NCBI GenBank assembly: GCA_012932295.1
Contig: JAAONU010000019.1
Span: forward strand, 32,651,913-32,715,912
DNA from: Cyclina sinensis
Taxonomy: Eukaryota > Mollusca > Bivalvia > Venerida > Veneridae
Reading direction: 5' to 3'
Length of the DNA: 64,000 bases
The position numbers were made by a program, and so were the translations under genes. Of this stretch, positions 10,829 through 21,507 are shown piece after piece. The notes under the pieces are model-generated. The model saw only the letters and a program-made list of their open reading frames with translations. It was not told the DNA's origin and did no database searches. Position 1 is the first letter of the stretch; each line of letters begins with the position of its first letter.

Positions 10829-11389
10829 ATGGATTTAAATGGTGTACCAATACCAAAAATGAACTGGGACAGTCAGAACCCAATGGAGAAGTTCAAAAAG
10901 TTCCGCCAACACGCAGAACTGATATTCTGGGGTGCACTTAAAGAAAAAGAAGAAGAGGTGCAGGTCACTTATTTATTACTCTGGCTTGGAGACAGAGGAC
11001 GTCAGATATACAATACTCTGACTTTGACAGATCAACAACGGAAGTCAATCAAGGCAATAGCCGACGCTATTCAAAAGCATTTACAGCCGAAATCTAACCC
11101 TGTATTTAGCAGATATAAATTCCACAATGAAACACAAGGTGACAGTACAACTGAGCAATTCATTACGCGTCTGAAAATCCTTGCAAATGACTGTGCTTTC
11201 GATGCAGGATACAGGGATGATGTCATCAGAGACCAAATTGTGTTTGGAATAAAGTCAGAAAAGGTACGGGAAAAACTCATAACAGAAGGTGAAGCTTTGA
11301 CTCTAGAGAAAGCAGTCAGGATAGCACAATCACATGAATATGCGCAAGCACAGTTACGTGATATGACAAACAGTTCAAAAAAACATTGA
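10829..11389 (+). CDS. gag: Gag (capsid region)
   Basis: A 186-residue ORF starts MDLNGVPIPKMNWDSQNP and ends at a TGA. It matches Ty3/Gypsy Gag capsid layout: W..FKKFRQHAEL, YLLLWLGDRGRQIY, FSRYKFHNETQ and TTEQFITRLKILANDC. The two zinc knuckles are not in this frame; they follow in the pol frame (CGSCGQSHHNKDRC and CKNCHKWNHYAIVC, both CX2CX4HX4C, 11484-11578). The pol frame opens at 11367, so gag and pol overlap in 11367-11389, and a +1 shift within or near the A7 run (11377-11383) would join them. Confidence 0.9.
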   Translation: MDLNGVPIPKMNWDSQNPMEKFKKFRQHAELIFWGALKEKEEEVQVTYLLLWLGDRGRQIYNTLTLTDQQRKSIKAIADAIQKHLQPKSNPVFSRYKFHNETQGDSTTEQFITRLKILANDCAFDAGYRDDVIRDQIVFGIKSEKVREKLITEGEALTLEKAVRIAQSHEYAQAQLRDMTNSSKKH

Positions 11390-13148
11390 TGCCGTTCACC
11401 AAAAAAGTCGTTCAGTAGCAAGACGTCACCATGAGACAGGAAAGACCCACAATCAACATGTCAGACAAAAACAGACAATAAAATGTGGAAGTTGTGGACA
11501 GTCACATCATAACAAAGATCGATGTCCAGCAAAAAGAAAACAGTGCAAAAACTGCCATAAATGGAACCATTATGCAATTGTGTGCCGTTCAAGTAAAAGG
11601 GTGCATGAAGTTGAGACTGGAAATAGTGACAGTGACAGTGACTTTTGCATTGGCACAGTGGACTCTGCTGCCAAGAAACAGGTATTTGTTGATTTACAGG
11701 TGGGCTCTAAAGGTCATTTTAAACAATTTAAACTTGACACAGGCGCATGCTGTAACATCATATCTGAGGCAGATTTCAAAAGCCTCAAGGTCAATTCCCC
11801 CTTAAGGAAACCTACAGCAAAATTAACAGCGTATTTGGGCTCAGAAATTAAGGTTCTTGGAGTAGTAGAACTCTCCTGCAGATACAAGAAATGTAGCAAA
11901 CAGGTAGAATTTTACGTTGTTAGAACAGACAAACCCTCAATTCTAGGTTTACAGTCATGCCTTGATTTTAATTTGATTAAGATTGTTATGTCTGTAGACC
12001 AGAACGTCCAAGTGAACAAAGATTCTGTTTTACATGACTATCCCGAAATATTTCATGGCACTGGAAAATTACCTGGTGCTTGCACGATCAATGTAGATAC
12101 CAAGTACTCCCCGGTAATTCATCCTCCCCGGCGTGTTCCAGTAGCCCTTCAGAGCAAGGTTAAAGAGGAACTAGATGCTATGGAAAAAGCTGGCATCATA
12201 GCCAAGGTCACCACTCCGACAAATTGGGTAAATAGTATGGTCGTGGTCAATAAGCCACATTCAGATAAAGTTAGAATTGTAATTGACCCCAAAAACCTCA
12301 ATAAGGCAATCCAAAGGCCACATTACTACACAAAAACTCTGGATGATATTTTGCCGCAGTTGACATCTGCAAAATTTTTCACAAAACTTGACTGTAAATC
12401 AGGTTACTGGTCAGTTGTTTTAGATGATGAATCATCATACCTCACTACATTCAACACCTCTCAAGGTCGTTACAGGTATTTAAGATGTCCTATGGGACTG
12501 AAATGCAGTCAAGATCTCTTCCAACAAAAGATGGATGAGTGTTTAGAAGGCTTATTTGGTTGCTGTGTCATAGTAGATGACATTCTTGTTTATGGCTCAT
12601 CTCGAGAAGAGCATGACACAAACTTGAGAAACCTACTTGATAGGTGCCGCCAAAAGGGCATAAGGTTAAATGAAGAAAAACTTGTTGTTTGTGACACAGA
12701 AGTAAAGTATTTTGGTCACATCCTTTCAGCTGAAGGATTGAAACCAGACCCAGAGAAATGTAGAGCTATCCAAGAGATGGAAGCACCTAAAGACAAGTCC
12801 GAGCTTAAGACAATACTAGGCATGATAACATATCTTTCTAGATATGCCCCAAACTTGTCAGAAATCATTAAGCCACTCTCAGAAATTCTTAAGAAAGATG
12901 TCATTTTTCACTGGGATGCGCCTCAAGTTCAAGCATTCCAGAAAGTCAAAGATATACTGACTGAGTGTCCAGGTCCAGTGTTATCTTATTTTGACCCAGA
13001 TAAGACATTAGTTCTTCAGTGTGACAGCTCACAGAATGGCTGTGCAGCCACTTTAATGCAAGATGGAAAACCTATAGCCTTTGCAAGCAAATCCTTGACA
13101 AACTCAGAAAGGTCATGGGCAAGTTTGAGAAGGAACTTCTTGCCATAG
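11367..13148 (+). CDS. pol: Pol, 5' part: zinc knuckles, protease, RT, RNase H start
   Basis: This frame is +1 relative to gag. In order: two CCHC knuckles; protease with KLDTGACCNII (catalytic DTGA); RT with PTNWVNSMVVV, LDCKSGYWSVVLD, YLRCPMGLKCSQDLFQ and CVIVDDILVYG (VDD catalytic pair, about 12570-12600); connection; and the RNase H start LQCDSSQNGCAATL. It then runs into a short out-of-frame tail and stops at 13148. The coding sense moves to another frame near 13115-13125, consistent with loss of one base. It may be a disabling indel or a sequence error. Confidence 0.9.
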   Translation, partial: QTVQKNIDAVHQKSRSVARRHHETGKTHNQHVRQKQTIKCGSCGQSHHNKDRCPAKRKQCKNCHKWNHYAIVCRSSKRVHEVETGNSDSDSDFCIGTVDSAAKKQVFVDLQVGSKGHFKQFKLDTGACCNIISEADFKSLKVNSPLRKPTAKLTAYLGSEIKVLGVVELSCRYKKCSKQVEFYVVRTDKPSILGLQSCLDFNLIKIVMSVDQNVQVNKDSVLHDYPEIFHGTGKLPGACTINVDTKYSPVIHPPRRVPVALQSKVKEELDAMEKAGIIAKVTTPTNWVNSMVVVNKPHSDKVRIVIDPKNLNKAIQRPHYYTKTLDDILPQLTSAKFFTKLDCKSGYWSVVLDDESSYLTTFNTSQGRYRYLRCPMGLKCSQDLFQQKMDECLEGLFGCCVIVDDILVYGSSREEHDTNLRNLLDRCRQKGIRLNEEKLVVCDTEVKYFGHILSAEGLKPDPEKCRAIQEMEAPKDKSELKTILGMITYLSRYAPNLSEIIKPLSEILKKDVIFHWDAPQVQAFQKVKDILTECPGPVLSYFDPDKTLVLQCDSSQNGCAATLMQDGKPIAFASKSLTNSERSWASLRRNFLP

Positions 13149-14827
13149 TATTTGGCATGTCAAAGTTCAGACAATATATTTATGGTAGGCACATAACTGT
13201 GGAAACAGATCACTTACCCCTGATAAGTGTAGTTAAGAAATCCCTATACAGTGCCCCAGCAAGACTCCAAAGGCTCTTACTAGCGTTACATGGTTATGAT
13301 TTTGAGTTGCAGCACAAAGCCGGCACTCAAATACCAGTCACTGACACATTATCTCGGAAATTCTTGCCAGATACTTATCCTGAAATTTCCGAGACCTCCA
13401 ATATGCACGTACACTTTATAACAAAAAACCTGCCTTATACAGACCAAAAACTTAATGAAGTAAGGTCAGAAACTAAAACAGACCCAACACTCATGACCTT
13501 GAAAGAAATCATTCTTCAAGGTTGGCCAGAAAAACGCAAAGATTGCAATACACAAGTTCTTGAGTACTGGAACTATAGAGATGAGCTCTCTGTTGTAGAT
13601 GATATTATCTACAAAGGTCAAAGGTTGATTATTCCTAAGTCACTCAGATCTGAAATGCTAAACTTGCTTCATAAAGGTCACCAGGGTCAGGAACGTAGCT
13701 TCCGCCGGGCACAGATTTCTATGTTTTGGCCTAACATCAGCAAAGATATAGTGAATAAGGTGCAACAATGTTCAGTATGTGCAGAGCACCAAAGGTCAAA
13801 CCCAAGGGAACCATTAATTTCCCATGAAATCCCAAAGTACCCATGGCAAGTTATAGGTACTGATGTATTTACATTAGATAATCAAGACTATCTGTTGGTA
13901 TGCGACTACATGAGCAACTATTTTGAAGTTGACAGGGTCAAAAATACAAACAGTAGCACTATCATTAAGTTGATGAAAAGTTGGTTTTCTAGACATGGTA
14001 TCCCTCAAAAAATCGTTTCAGATGGAGCTAGTTACTATACGTCACAAGAATTTAAAGAATTCACAGATGAATGGGACATACAGCATGTCAAGTCATCACC
14101 CCACTATCCAAAAAGTAATGGCCTTAGTGAATCATGCGTGAAGAAAATCAAAACGTTGCTTAAAAAATGCAAGCAAGAGGGAACAGACCCTTTAATAGCG
14201 CTTTTGGAACTACGCGCTACCCCACTTAGCATTGGTTACTCTCCCACTGAAATTTTGATGGGTAGGAAAATAAGGACATTCATACCTATGTCTGCAGGAA
14301 ATTTGACTCCCAAAACAACAGACTTCAAGAAAATAAGTTCACTTCTTGAAAAACAAAAGTATGTTCAAAAGAAAAACTATGACAAACATTCAAGGCCTCT
14401 GAAACCATTTCAAGTAGGAGAAAATGTTAGAATTCAGCAAGGGAAATCCTGGAATCCCGCTGTCATTCAAGATAAAATCAATGACCGTTCATATTCTGTA
14501 GCAACACCTGATGGTGGTCAATATGTCAGAAACAGGCAACATTTAATGAAAGATTATACCTGTCAAGATAATTCTCAACCAGTAAACCCAGATAATGATC
14601 AAATTTCACAGGCCACTTGCATAAATGAAGATTCTGCAAATCCCCAAGATAAACATTCCCACCAGTTTACTCCACAGCCTGCCAGTGTCAAGAGTGATAA
14701 TCTGATCTTTAACCATACAAAGCCACCTGTAACAGCAAATACTATCAAACTGCCAAACCATTATCCCACACCTTACGTAACTCGATCTGGGAGGCAGGTT
14801 AAACCAAAGATAATTCAATCAGTCTAA
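13115..14827 (+). CDS. pol: Pol, 3' part: RNase H end, integrase, GPY/F-like C-terminus
   Basis: Starting at FEKELLAIVFGMSKF, this frame completes RNase H (VETDHLPL, D; DTLSRKF). Integrase follows: an H-H-C-C zinc finger (HKGHQGQ...CSVCAEHQ), then a DDE core with IGTDVF, VSDGASYYTS and SNGLSESCVKK. The C-terminal module WNPAVIQDKINDRSYSV...YVRNRQHL resembles the GPY/F domain. No chromodomain is seen. The ORF ends 369 bp before the 3' LTR. It is a separate ORF only because of the frame break near 13120. Confidence 0.9.
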   Translation: MGKFEKELLAIVFGMSKFRQYIYGRHITVETDHLPLISVVKKSLYSAPARLQRLLLALHGYDFELQHKAGTQIPVTDTLSRKFLPDTYPEISETSNMHVHFITKNLPYTDQKLNEVRSETKTDPTLMTLKEIILQGWPEKRKDCNTQVLEYWNYRDELSVVDDIIYKGQRLIIPKSLRSEMLNLLHKGHQGQERSFRRAQISMFWPNISKDIVNKVQQCSVCAEHQRSNPREPLISHEIPKYPWQVIGTDVFTLDNQDYLLVCDYMSNYFEVDRVKNTNSSTIIKLMKSWFSRHGIPQKIVSDGASYYTSQEFKEFTDEWDIQHVKSSPHYPKSNGLSESCVKKIKTLLKKCKQEGTDPLIALLELRATPLSIGYSPTEILMGRKIRTFIPMSAGNLTPKTTDFKKISSLLEKQKYVQKKNYDKHSRPLKPFQVGENVRIQQGKSWNPAVIQDKINDRSYSVATPDGGQYVRNRQHLMKDYTCQDNSQPVNPDNDQISQATCINEDSANPQDKHSHQFTPQPASVKSDNLIFNHTKPPVTANTIKLPNHYPTPYVTRSGRQVKPKIIQSV

Positions 14828-15186
14828 AATGAATATTGTATATATTTTGTGTATGAACATTGAAAGAAAAAGTTAATTTGCTATTGTGTTTTAGTAATAT
14901 GAAAAAATACAATGATGAACTTGCTTACTATGTTTGTCAGAGATCAAGGGACAGTGTTGAAAGCACTATTAAGGAGTAACAGTTACCCCAGACTTTCTCA
15001 TAGCAAATGAAAGTTCTTATCTCTAATTCATTAATTATTGCCAGTCTTGACATGGACATCATGTTAATTGCTTCACATTTTCTCAGAATAAATTGACAGT
15101 TTATAGCAGTCTACAGCAGTCTGAGGTTCATGAACTTCTAATGAACTTCTAATGAACTCAATCCGAGATTTCTCTCAGATTTCAAA

Positions 15187-15196
15187 CAAAGGGAGA
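15187..15196 (+). promoter_or_regulatory. Polypurine tract
   Basis: CAAAGGGAGA directly abuts the 3' LTR start (TGTTATG), the expected place of the plus-strand primer. Confidence 0.8.
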
Positions 15197-15422
15197 TGTT
15201 ATGATATCAAGCAAAGATAACTCTTTAAGTACTATTATACTATTAATTGTGTTACTTCCCTTTACTCATTATATCTGAATTGCTATGTAGTTTATATTAT
15301 ACATGTGCCTCTCTGATACCAGGCATTCTCACTTGAGCTCTGGTCTTAACAACATGTGTTAGATACTCACAAATAAAATAAGAGAATTGTTTGAATCTTG
15401 TTATCATCCATACAACATAACA
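15197..15422 (+). repeat. 3' LTR
   Basis: 226 bp, ending CATAACA, followed by the TACCG duplication. See the 5' LTR for the two differences. Confidence 0.95.
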
Positions 15423-15427
15423 TACCG

Positions 15428-16566
15428 TAACGCGACGGTATAACTATATCGTATAAGATTTAAAGTAAATATCTGAAATATCACATGCGGCGATGGTGGT
15501 GACAGTAAAAGCGTTGGAAATATTTTGTTAACATTAGGGTCCAGAGTTCAAATCAGGCTGGAGCGAAAACATTTTTTTTATTCTATTTTGACTTTTATAA
15601 TCAGTTTTGAAGTAAAATATTATGTTGTTATAATCTCACGGCATCTAAATATATAATTTATGAAAAAAAAATTTATATCAAATCTGGAGTACAGCCTCTT
15701 TAACCTTTATTTTCTGTACGGAAAATTGCCAGTATTATATTCCTATATGTACAATTGGAGCGGGGTTAGTGTTATCAAATATTATGTAATTCTATGTTTT
15801 GATTGGCTGCTAGAAGATCCGATTATTGCCGAAGCATTACGTATTTTTGCGATGTGCTTCCTGTTGAATCAATTTGCGAAGTTGTCTTATTCCGGAAATC
15901 TTCGTAGAGAATCACGTGATTGTCTGGTTGTATTGTGTAGGAACATTGAATGTTATTGTTTTGAAATCTATTAATAGTAACAAGTAACTGATAAGATAAG
16001 GTATAAGATATATAGATAAGGTGCAGATATAAGAGATGCAGACAACTTTTTGAAGGTTGGCAAAAATATGGCGGTTGATGAAAATTACATTTACATAGTC
16101 ATTTTTCATCAAACAGTTCAGTATTTTAAATCATTTAAAAGGTAGGTAAACTCATATTTTACATATTTAAAAAATAATTGTCAAAACTGTTTACGTTTTT
16201 GTTTGTAAATGGATAAATTAGTGCATCTAAGCTGCTAGAAAAATACTGAAAAATGCTGAAACGACAGGTATAAATTAGATTAGATTTTCTAAAAAAAAAT
16301 CCAAATCTGCTTATGTTTTCAAAATATGAATTTAAAGAGCCTTCAGATGATGCAAAATGATACAATGTTTATGTTTAATGTTTTCAAATAATAGAATTCA
16401 CGAAGAAAAAAGTTATAGAAAGTTAAAAATTATGTCTGGTTCCCGGTCGTACTTTGCTACGACAGTGACTGTGTCTCACCTGGTCTTTATGTTGAATTAT
16501 ATCAAAGTAATCAACGCATGATAGTAGGCGGAGTTATAACACTATCGACAAATTATACTACAACTA
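15428..16566. other. No gene; weak tRNA-like segment
   Basis: Around 15500-15580 a GTTCAAATCAGGCTGG box resembles a tRNA B box followed by a T run, so a degenerate tRNA-derived SINE head is possible. The rest is AT-rich with no recognisable ORF. Confidence 0.3.
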
Positions 16567-17502
16567 CTGTGAAATCATTTAAATTCGAGGGCATAAAATT
16601 TCGTGGTTTGCCGGCAGAAGGCAATTTCGTGGGGTCGTAAATTCGTGGAATTCTATTGCCAGGTAAAAAAAAATACGGGGCCGAAAATTCGTTGATTTCA
16701 ACATTCGGCAATATCCGGCATTTGTGCTTTGAAATTGTTGACACGTGAAAGTTAACGTTTTTCCACCTGACCAAACAACCGAAGATTCGTTACTATGGTA
16801 ATTAACCTATCGATCGGTCTTCTCAATTAACAAGTGTCAAGTGTCAATTATACTTTGTGATATGTTGCGCATCTTTTTCATTGTTAAAATTTAAGGTGTG
16901 TAAAAACGGTCTTTATGATTTTTTAAGCTGTGAAAAACGTCGGCCTTCCGTCTTTGATAATGCAACCTAAATTAGCGCCAATTAACCTTTTTGTTTGCAG
17001 CATTGTAATTAGTACAACAAAATACAGTAATCAATTAACTATACTAAGTAATAAGTTCCAAAGTAATAATAGTTTAATCAATATCAGTAAAAATAAAGAT
17101 TTCATTCAGGGACCGTATAACTGCAAATAGTATCCGCAGTATAGTGCGGTTTGACAGACACGTGACGCTACGTCACTACAATTTCTACTTTCAGTTTGGA
17201 TGCACTTAGTAAACAAACAAAATACGGGTACACACCTGAAAACAAAAACCATCTATCGGTTTAGTATCCGATTCATACCTATGTTTATCGTTGATTCATT
17301 GAATGAAGTACAAAAAAGCCGCGGTTAAGCACACAACTTGTCTACGGACGATGTACCAACTACGAACTACGTCTCACACCTTTTTTGGTGCTGCTGACTG
17401 ATTGGGCATACTTAACATTATCGTCGGGACTTGATTTCGTGGGTTACCTGAACCACGAAATCCACGAAAATTAATCCCCCACGAATATTAATGATTTCAC
17501 AG
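16567..17502. mobile_element. TA-flanked MITE (936 bp)
   Basis: Terminal inverted repeats begin CTGTGAAATCATT on the left; the right end reads AATGATTTCACAG. Both extend inward through CACGAA/TTCGTGG-rich arms (ACCACGAAATCCACGAAA on the right). TA dinucleotides lie at both flanks (16565-16566 and 17503-17504). There is no transposase ORF. The TA target duplication is typical of Tc1/mariner-type transposition; the family is inferred. Confidence 0.8.
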
Positions 17503-17504
17503 TA

Positions 17505-18030
17505 TCATCATTGATATTACAAGTATATTTGTTATTCTATCAAAGCATGTTTGTTATTCTGTTCAAGCATGTTATTCCATGAAATTCATGTTATTTTGTT
17601 ACTTATGGAAATAAAAGGTTGAACAAATATGTTGTTGTTCTTCAAAAAATGTGCATTACCTTAGTTATAATATGTCTAAACAGAGACAGGTCTTCAATTT
17701 TAAGACATATATTAAATTTATTTTATTGGCATCTGCAAACAAAATAGAGTGCTGTAGATTAAGGTTCTTTTAAAAAATACAGTAAAAAACCGTACACTGA
17801 ATTGGACTCGGGTCCATTTGAATTTTTCTTGTTTCACATTAGTCGTATACAATACAAATACAGTTATACATAGGAAACATCGTGAATGGATTAGAGAAAA
17901 AGTGTATGTTACACTTATTCTAGCTCTTCTCCGAAGTATGAATATAATAAAACTGTATTGAATATATAACATAATGTTGCGATTCCAGAACAAAAACAGA
18001 GAACACGAAAAAAGAAATGTGAAAAAAATA
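17505..18030. other. AT-rich, no gene
   Basis: The sequence has short GTTATTCTG/CATGTTATT repeats near 17525-17600 and otherwise no features that I can support. Confidence 0.3.
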
Positions 18031-18037
18031 TGTCTTG

Positions 18038-18108
18038 TATGAACGAGAGCGAGATCGAGAGCGAAAGAGAAATGGAGAGAACAGACACAGCGAACGAGCG
18101 AGCGAGCA

Positions 18109-18139
<31 letters not shown>

Positions 18140-18140
18140 T
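18038..18140. repeat. GA-rich microsatellite
   Basis: Impure to pure (GA)n with GAGAGAGA runs. ORFs of R/E or S/L repeats here are translation artefacts. Confidence 0.95.
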
Positions 18141-18289
18141 CAGCCAAATTCCAAACATATTATAAATCATTATATAAATCGTTCGCTTGCCTCAATATAA
18201 TTTTGAACATTAATGAAAATAAATGTGTTTTGTTCATTGGAAAGATATTCAGAACCAAACAGGAGATTTTCTAAGAGCAGGGGACAGGG

Positions 18290-20390
18290 GAGATTCGTTA
18301 AGTAACGATTTCTTTGTTGGGTAAAGTTAGGACACCTTAACATATAATGATCAGAAGTTTCGATCTGGCCGCAGGAACAGAAAGGAGAATCTGAAAGATT
18401 TCTACTGTACAGGAATTCATTAAGCGGACTACAGTTTAGACGTAATCTACAATGGTGTATCTGTAGATTTCTTTTACCGGTATTGTAATATGATCGTGGT
18501 TTACGGATGTTGGCATGCAGTCTTGACTTAAATATTGACAGACTTTGGCTGTTTCTTGTATCATCTGGTAAAGCATTTTAAGCGCGGACAGTTGAGGGAA
18601 GGAAAGACTCGAAGAATAAATTAGTTTTACACGGGATTGTAGAATACAGAGTGTTGTTTCTAAGTGAATACATTGTTCTGTTTTCATTTCTTTGAGGCAC
18701 TAAGGACTGTAGGTATGATGGTGAAGTATTATGGGTCATTCTATAGAAAAGAATCTTTTTGTGCAAATTTCGTCTTTCGGATAACTTTTCCCACTTAAGT
18801 TCATTGTATAAATTATTAGTATTACAAAGTTTGGTCGCTCCGGTGACTATTCTTGCGGCTTCGATCTAAACTGCCTCTATTAGATTTGATTGTACAGTTG
18901 TACAGTTTGACCAGACGACGTCGCCATACTCAAGTAAGGGTCTTATGAAACTTATGTACATTCTCTCTAAAGATTTTCGATCCACTAATACTTTGAAATG
19001 TCTAAGTATTGAAATTCTCCTCCATGCCTTTTCTGTCATTATTTTTATAGTTTCTGACCATTCACCGTCTTCAGAAAAATACAATCCTAAGTGTTTATGT
19101 ACATTAACCTCATTTATTCTAGTGTTGTTCATTATGAGATCAGGATGGACAGGTTTATTATTTTTTCTACATATAATAAGCGATTTCGTTTTATCCGCAT
19201 TAAAGGTAACTAGCCACTGTTTTGACCAAGTTTCAATTTTCGAAAGGTCGTTATTCAGCATGTTTGCCGCTAATTGTGGATTTTCAACGATTGCATAAAG
19301 ACTGGTATCGTCTGCGAAAAGTCGTATGTTAGAATTTACTTCGTTGACTATATCATTGATATATATTAGAAACAGTATAGGACCCAGGATTGAGCCTTGA
19401 GGAACGCCGGCTGAATGCTGAAGGGAGGAGGATTTGCTATTTAAAACAACTCTTTGTTTACGATTATTAAGGTAAGATTAAAACCATGAAAGCAAGTTGC
19501 CAGATACACCTATCGATTTAAGTTTATGCAGTAAGCCTTCATGCCATACACGGTCGAAGGCCTTAGAAATATCACAGAACACCATCCGTACTTCCTTTCC
19601 TTTTAGGAGACGTGGGTGAATATTGTCAGGACCAGGGGCTTTATTTACTTTTAAAATTCTAAGTGCATCAAAGACGTCTTGTTCGGTGATAACTAACATT
19701 TGGAGCTTTTCGTACGGGGGGTCAGGTAATATAGGTAGTGTTACATTAGTATTGTTTAAAAGTGATTGTTTACAGAAGAAGGTGTTGAGAAGGTCGGCCT
19801 TCTCTTCATCGCTATCAGCAATTTTATTTTCATGTATGAGAGATGGAATTGGGTCCGATGAGTTTTTACTGCCCATATGTTGTTTTGCTAGTTTAAACCA
19901 AGATTTTATATCATAATTTTCGTTTTGCAATTGGTTTAGAATTTTTCGATCATAATTTGACTTAGCTTTTCGGATTTCACGTACCACTTGGTTTCGTTTG
20001 GATTTGAATCTGGCCCAATGATATTCAGAGATTTTGCCTTAGAGTATAAGCGATGGCGCTGTCTGATTAATTTACGAATCTTATCATTAACCCAGGAAGA
20101 ATCATCAGGACGAATAGTACATATTTTGTTTGGAATGCTTTGTTCGGCACACGAATAAATGGTATTACTGAAATTTTCGGACAAAATGTCTATTTTTTCA
20201 TTATTAAGTATATCATCCCAATCACAATTATTTAATAAATCGCGAAATTTGGTGTAGTCACCGGCATCATACTTCCAAACTTTACGTTTGAATGTGTGGC
20301 GTCTATACATTTTGAATTTAAGTACTATAACAATGGGACAGTGATATCTTAGTAATGCTGGCAGAAATGGATCATTTACAAAACATGTTA
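18290..20390 (-). pseudogene. 5'-truncated Jockey/CR1-like LINE
   Basis: From 20390 downward: endonuclease tail, then KRKVWKYDAGDYTKFRDLL, SSWVNDKIRKLIRQRHRLY (linker), LRILKVNKAPGPDNIHPRLL (RT start), VFCDISKAFDRVWHEGLLHKL, RLFADDTSLYAIVE near 19285-19310 (FADD box), WLVTFNADKTKSLIICRK, KHLGLYFSEDGEW and a C-terminal part SYLQSLVPQRNE...LRNNTLY. HPRLLKG runs directly into KEVRMVFCD, so part of RT is deleted. Frames change near 19990, 19480, 19260 and 18770. The endonuclease is missing, as in typical 5' truncation. Confidence 0.85.
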
Positions 20391-21130
20391 TTCAATAAAA
20401 ATTTATTTTCATGCAAATCTTCTGCGAAGGAGCTGCTTTAAATATTCTGTTTGTGGAACATAACTTCACACATTAAAACTCATAAAAAAGAAGTGTAAAT
20501 ATTAGCAAAAGAACACCTTGGAGACCAATGTCTTAATCGCAGAATTTTCTTGGAAGCCTAGTATAAAACATGCATATGTAAATCCATAAACAGCTGGAAT
20601 AAGGAAATTAAGTGAAAAGTAAGACCATCTTACACAGGTATAATTTCATTAATTTTTTACCACAGCCTTGTGGCTCTAATATGAGCTTATAACTTTATAG
20701 CAGAGTTCTTCATGCAAGAACTACAACGTAAAAAGCATAGGAAAGGAAAAAAAGTAAAAAGTATGAAAGTTCTGTTTTGATTGTCTGTTTTACATTCAAT
20801 GCCTGTGTTCAATAACTTGTTGGGTAATATGCAAGGGTTAAGTTCACCTTTCTGGCTTTCATAGTTATCCAACCTAAGTACTTCAAGTCTTACATGTACA
20901 TATCTTTTTCCTATGGACTGGTTTCGTCCTTATTTGAATCAGACATTTAGTGACACGCGATCTTTAGATATAATGTTCTAGATCAGAAATTTCCTTCCTT
21001 GCATGGTGTTTGAATCCATAATCCCTGGACTGACAGTCCAACACTTAATCAAACGAACGAAACAGGTAATTGCTACATTTCCTCATCAACTGAAACAGAA
21101 GCCTATGGTAAAGGTACTACAGGCTAAACT
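20391..21130. other. No gene seen
   Basis: AT-rich sequence. I see no ORF with family motifs. Confidence 0.3.
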
Positions 21131-21136
21131 TTACCA

Positions 21137-21418
21137 TTAGGCTGAATATGCAAACATACTAGAGGAGCTAATAAGCAACTGATTCATTTTTCTATATGAG
21201 AGCACTACACTGTCAACACTTTCCATGAAAAACTTAAAATTCAGTGGGTTGCATGTCACTTTCACCACTTCTCTGTCTTCACTGACAGTCAGAGCTTCCT
21301 TTTTCCGGCTGTTCTTCCCCTTGTACCTGATGAGCTGACCAACAGCCATATTATCCCTGAGGCTCATGTCATAGGGGCTGGAAAAGTGGCCTCTTAAGAC
21401 TTCAGTTATATCTGTCAT
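21137..21418 (-). CDS. Possible terminal coding exon, unknown protein
   Basis: A 93-residue minus-strand frame (MTDITEVLRGHFSSPYDMSL ... VVLSYRKMNQLL) has a varied, non-repeat composition. On the minus strand it is preceded by a pyrimidine-rich stretch and an AG (TTGCTTTTTTATGACATGCAG, then ATGACAG, then ATGACAG again), which could be a 3' splice site. I do not recognise the protein. No polyadenylation signal was obvious downstream. It could be a host exon, a pseudogene or chance. Confidence 0.3.
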   Translation of the reverse strand: MTDITEVLRGHFSSPYDMSLRDNMAVGQLIRYKGKNSRKKEALTVSEDREVVKVTCNPLNFKFFMESVDSVVLSYRKMNQLLISSSSMFAYSA

Positions 21419-21507
21419 CTGTCATCTGCATGTCATAAAAAAGCAATAATGTAATGGTGCTAATGATATTAACGATATGTGCATCTGTTCGTGCAATTTC
21501 TGTAATA

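Larger units (their letters stand above)
10420..15427 (+). mobile_element. Complete Ty3/Gypsy LTR retrotransposon
   Basis: A full element is bounded by 226-bp LTRs and a 5-bp target duplication TACCG (10420-10424 and 15423-15427). Order: LTR, PBS, gag, protease, RT, RNase H, integrase, PPT, LTR; no env-like ORF. The domain order (integrase last) and 5-bp duplication identify Ty3/Gypsy. The LTRs differ at only two positions, so insertion was recent. Pol has a frame break in RNase H, so this copy is probably not autonomous as it stands. Confidence 0.95.

Noticed and set aside
17718..18274. Ser/Leu-rich and Arg/Glu-rich ORFs on both strands
   Set aside because: These are translations of the GA/TC microsatellite in several frames.
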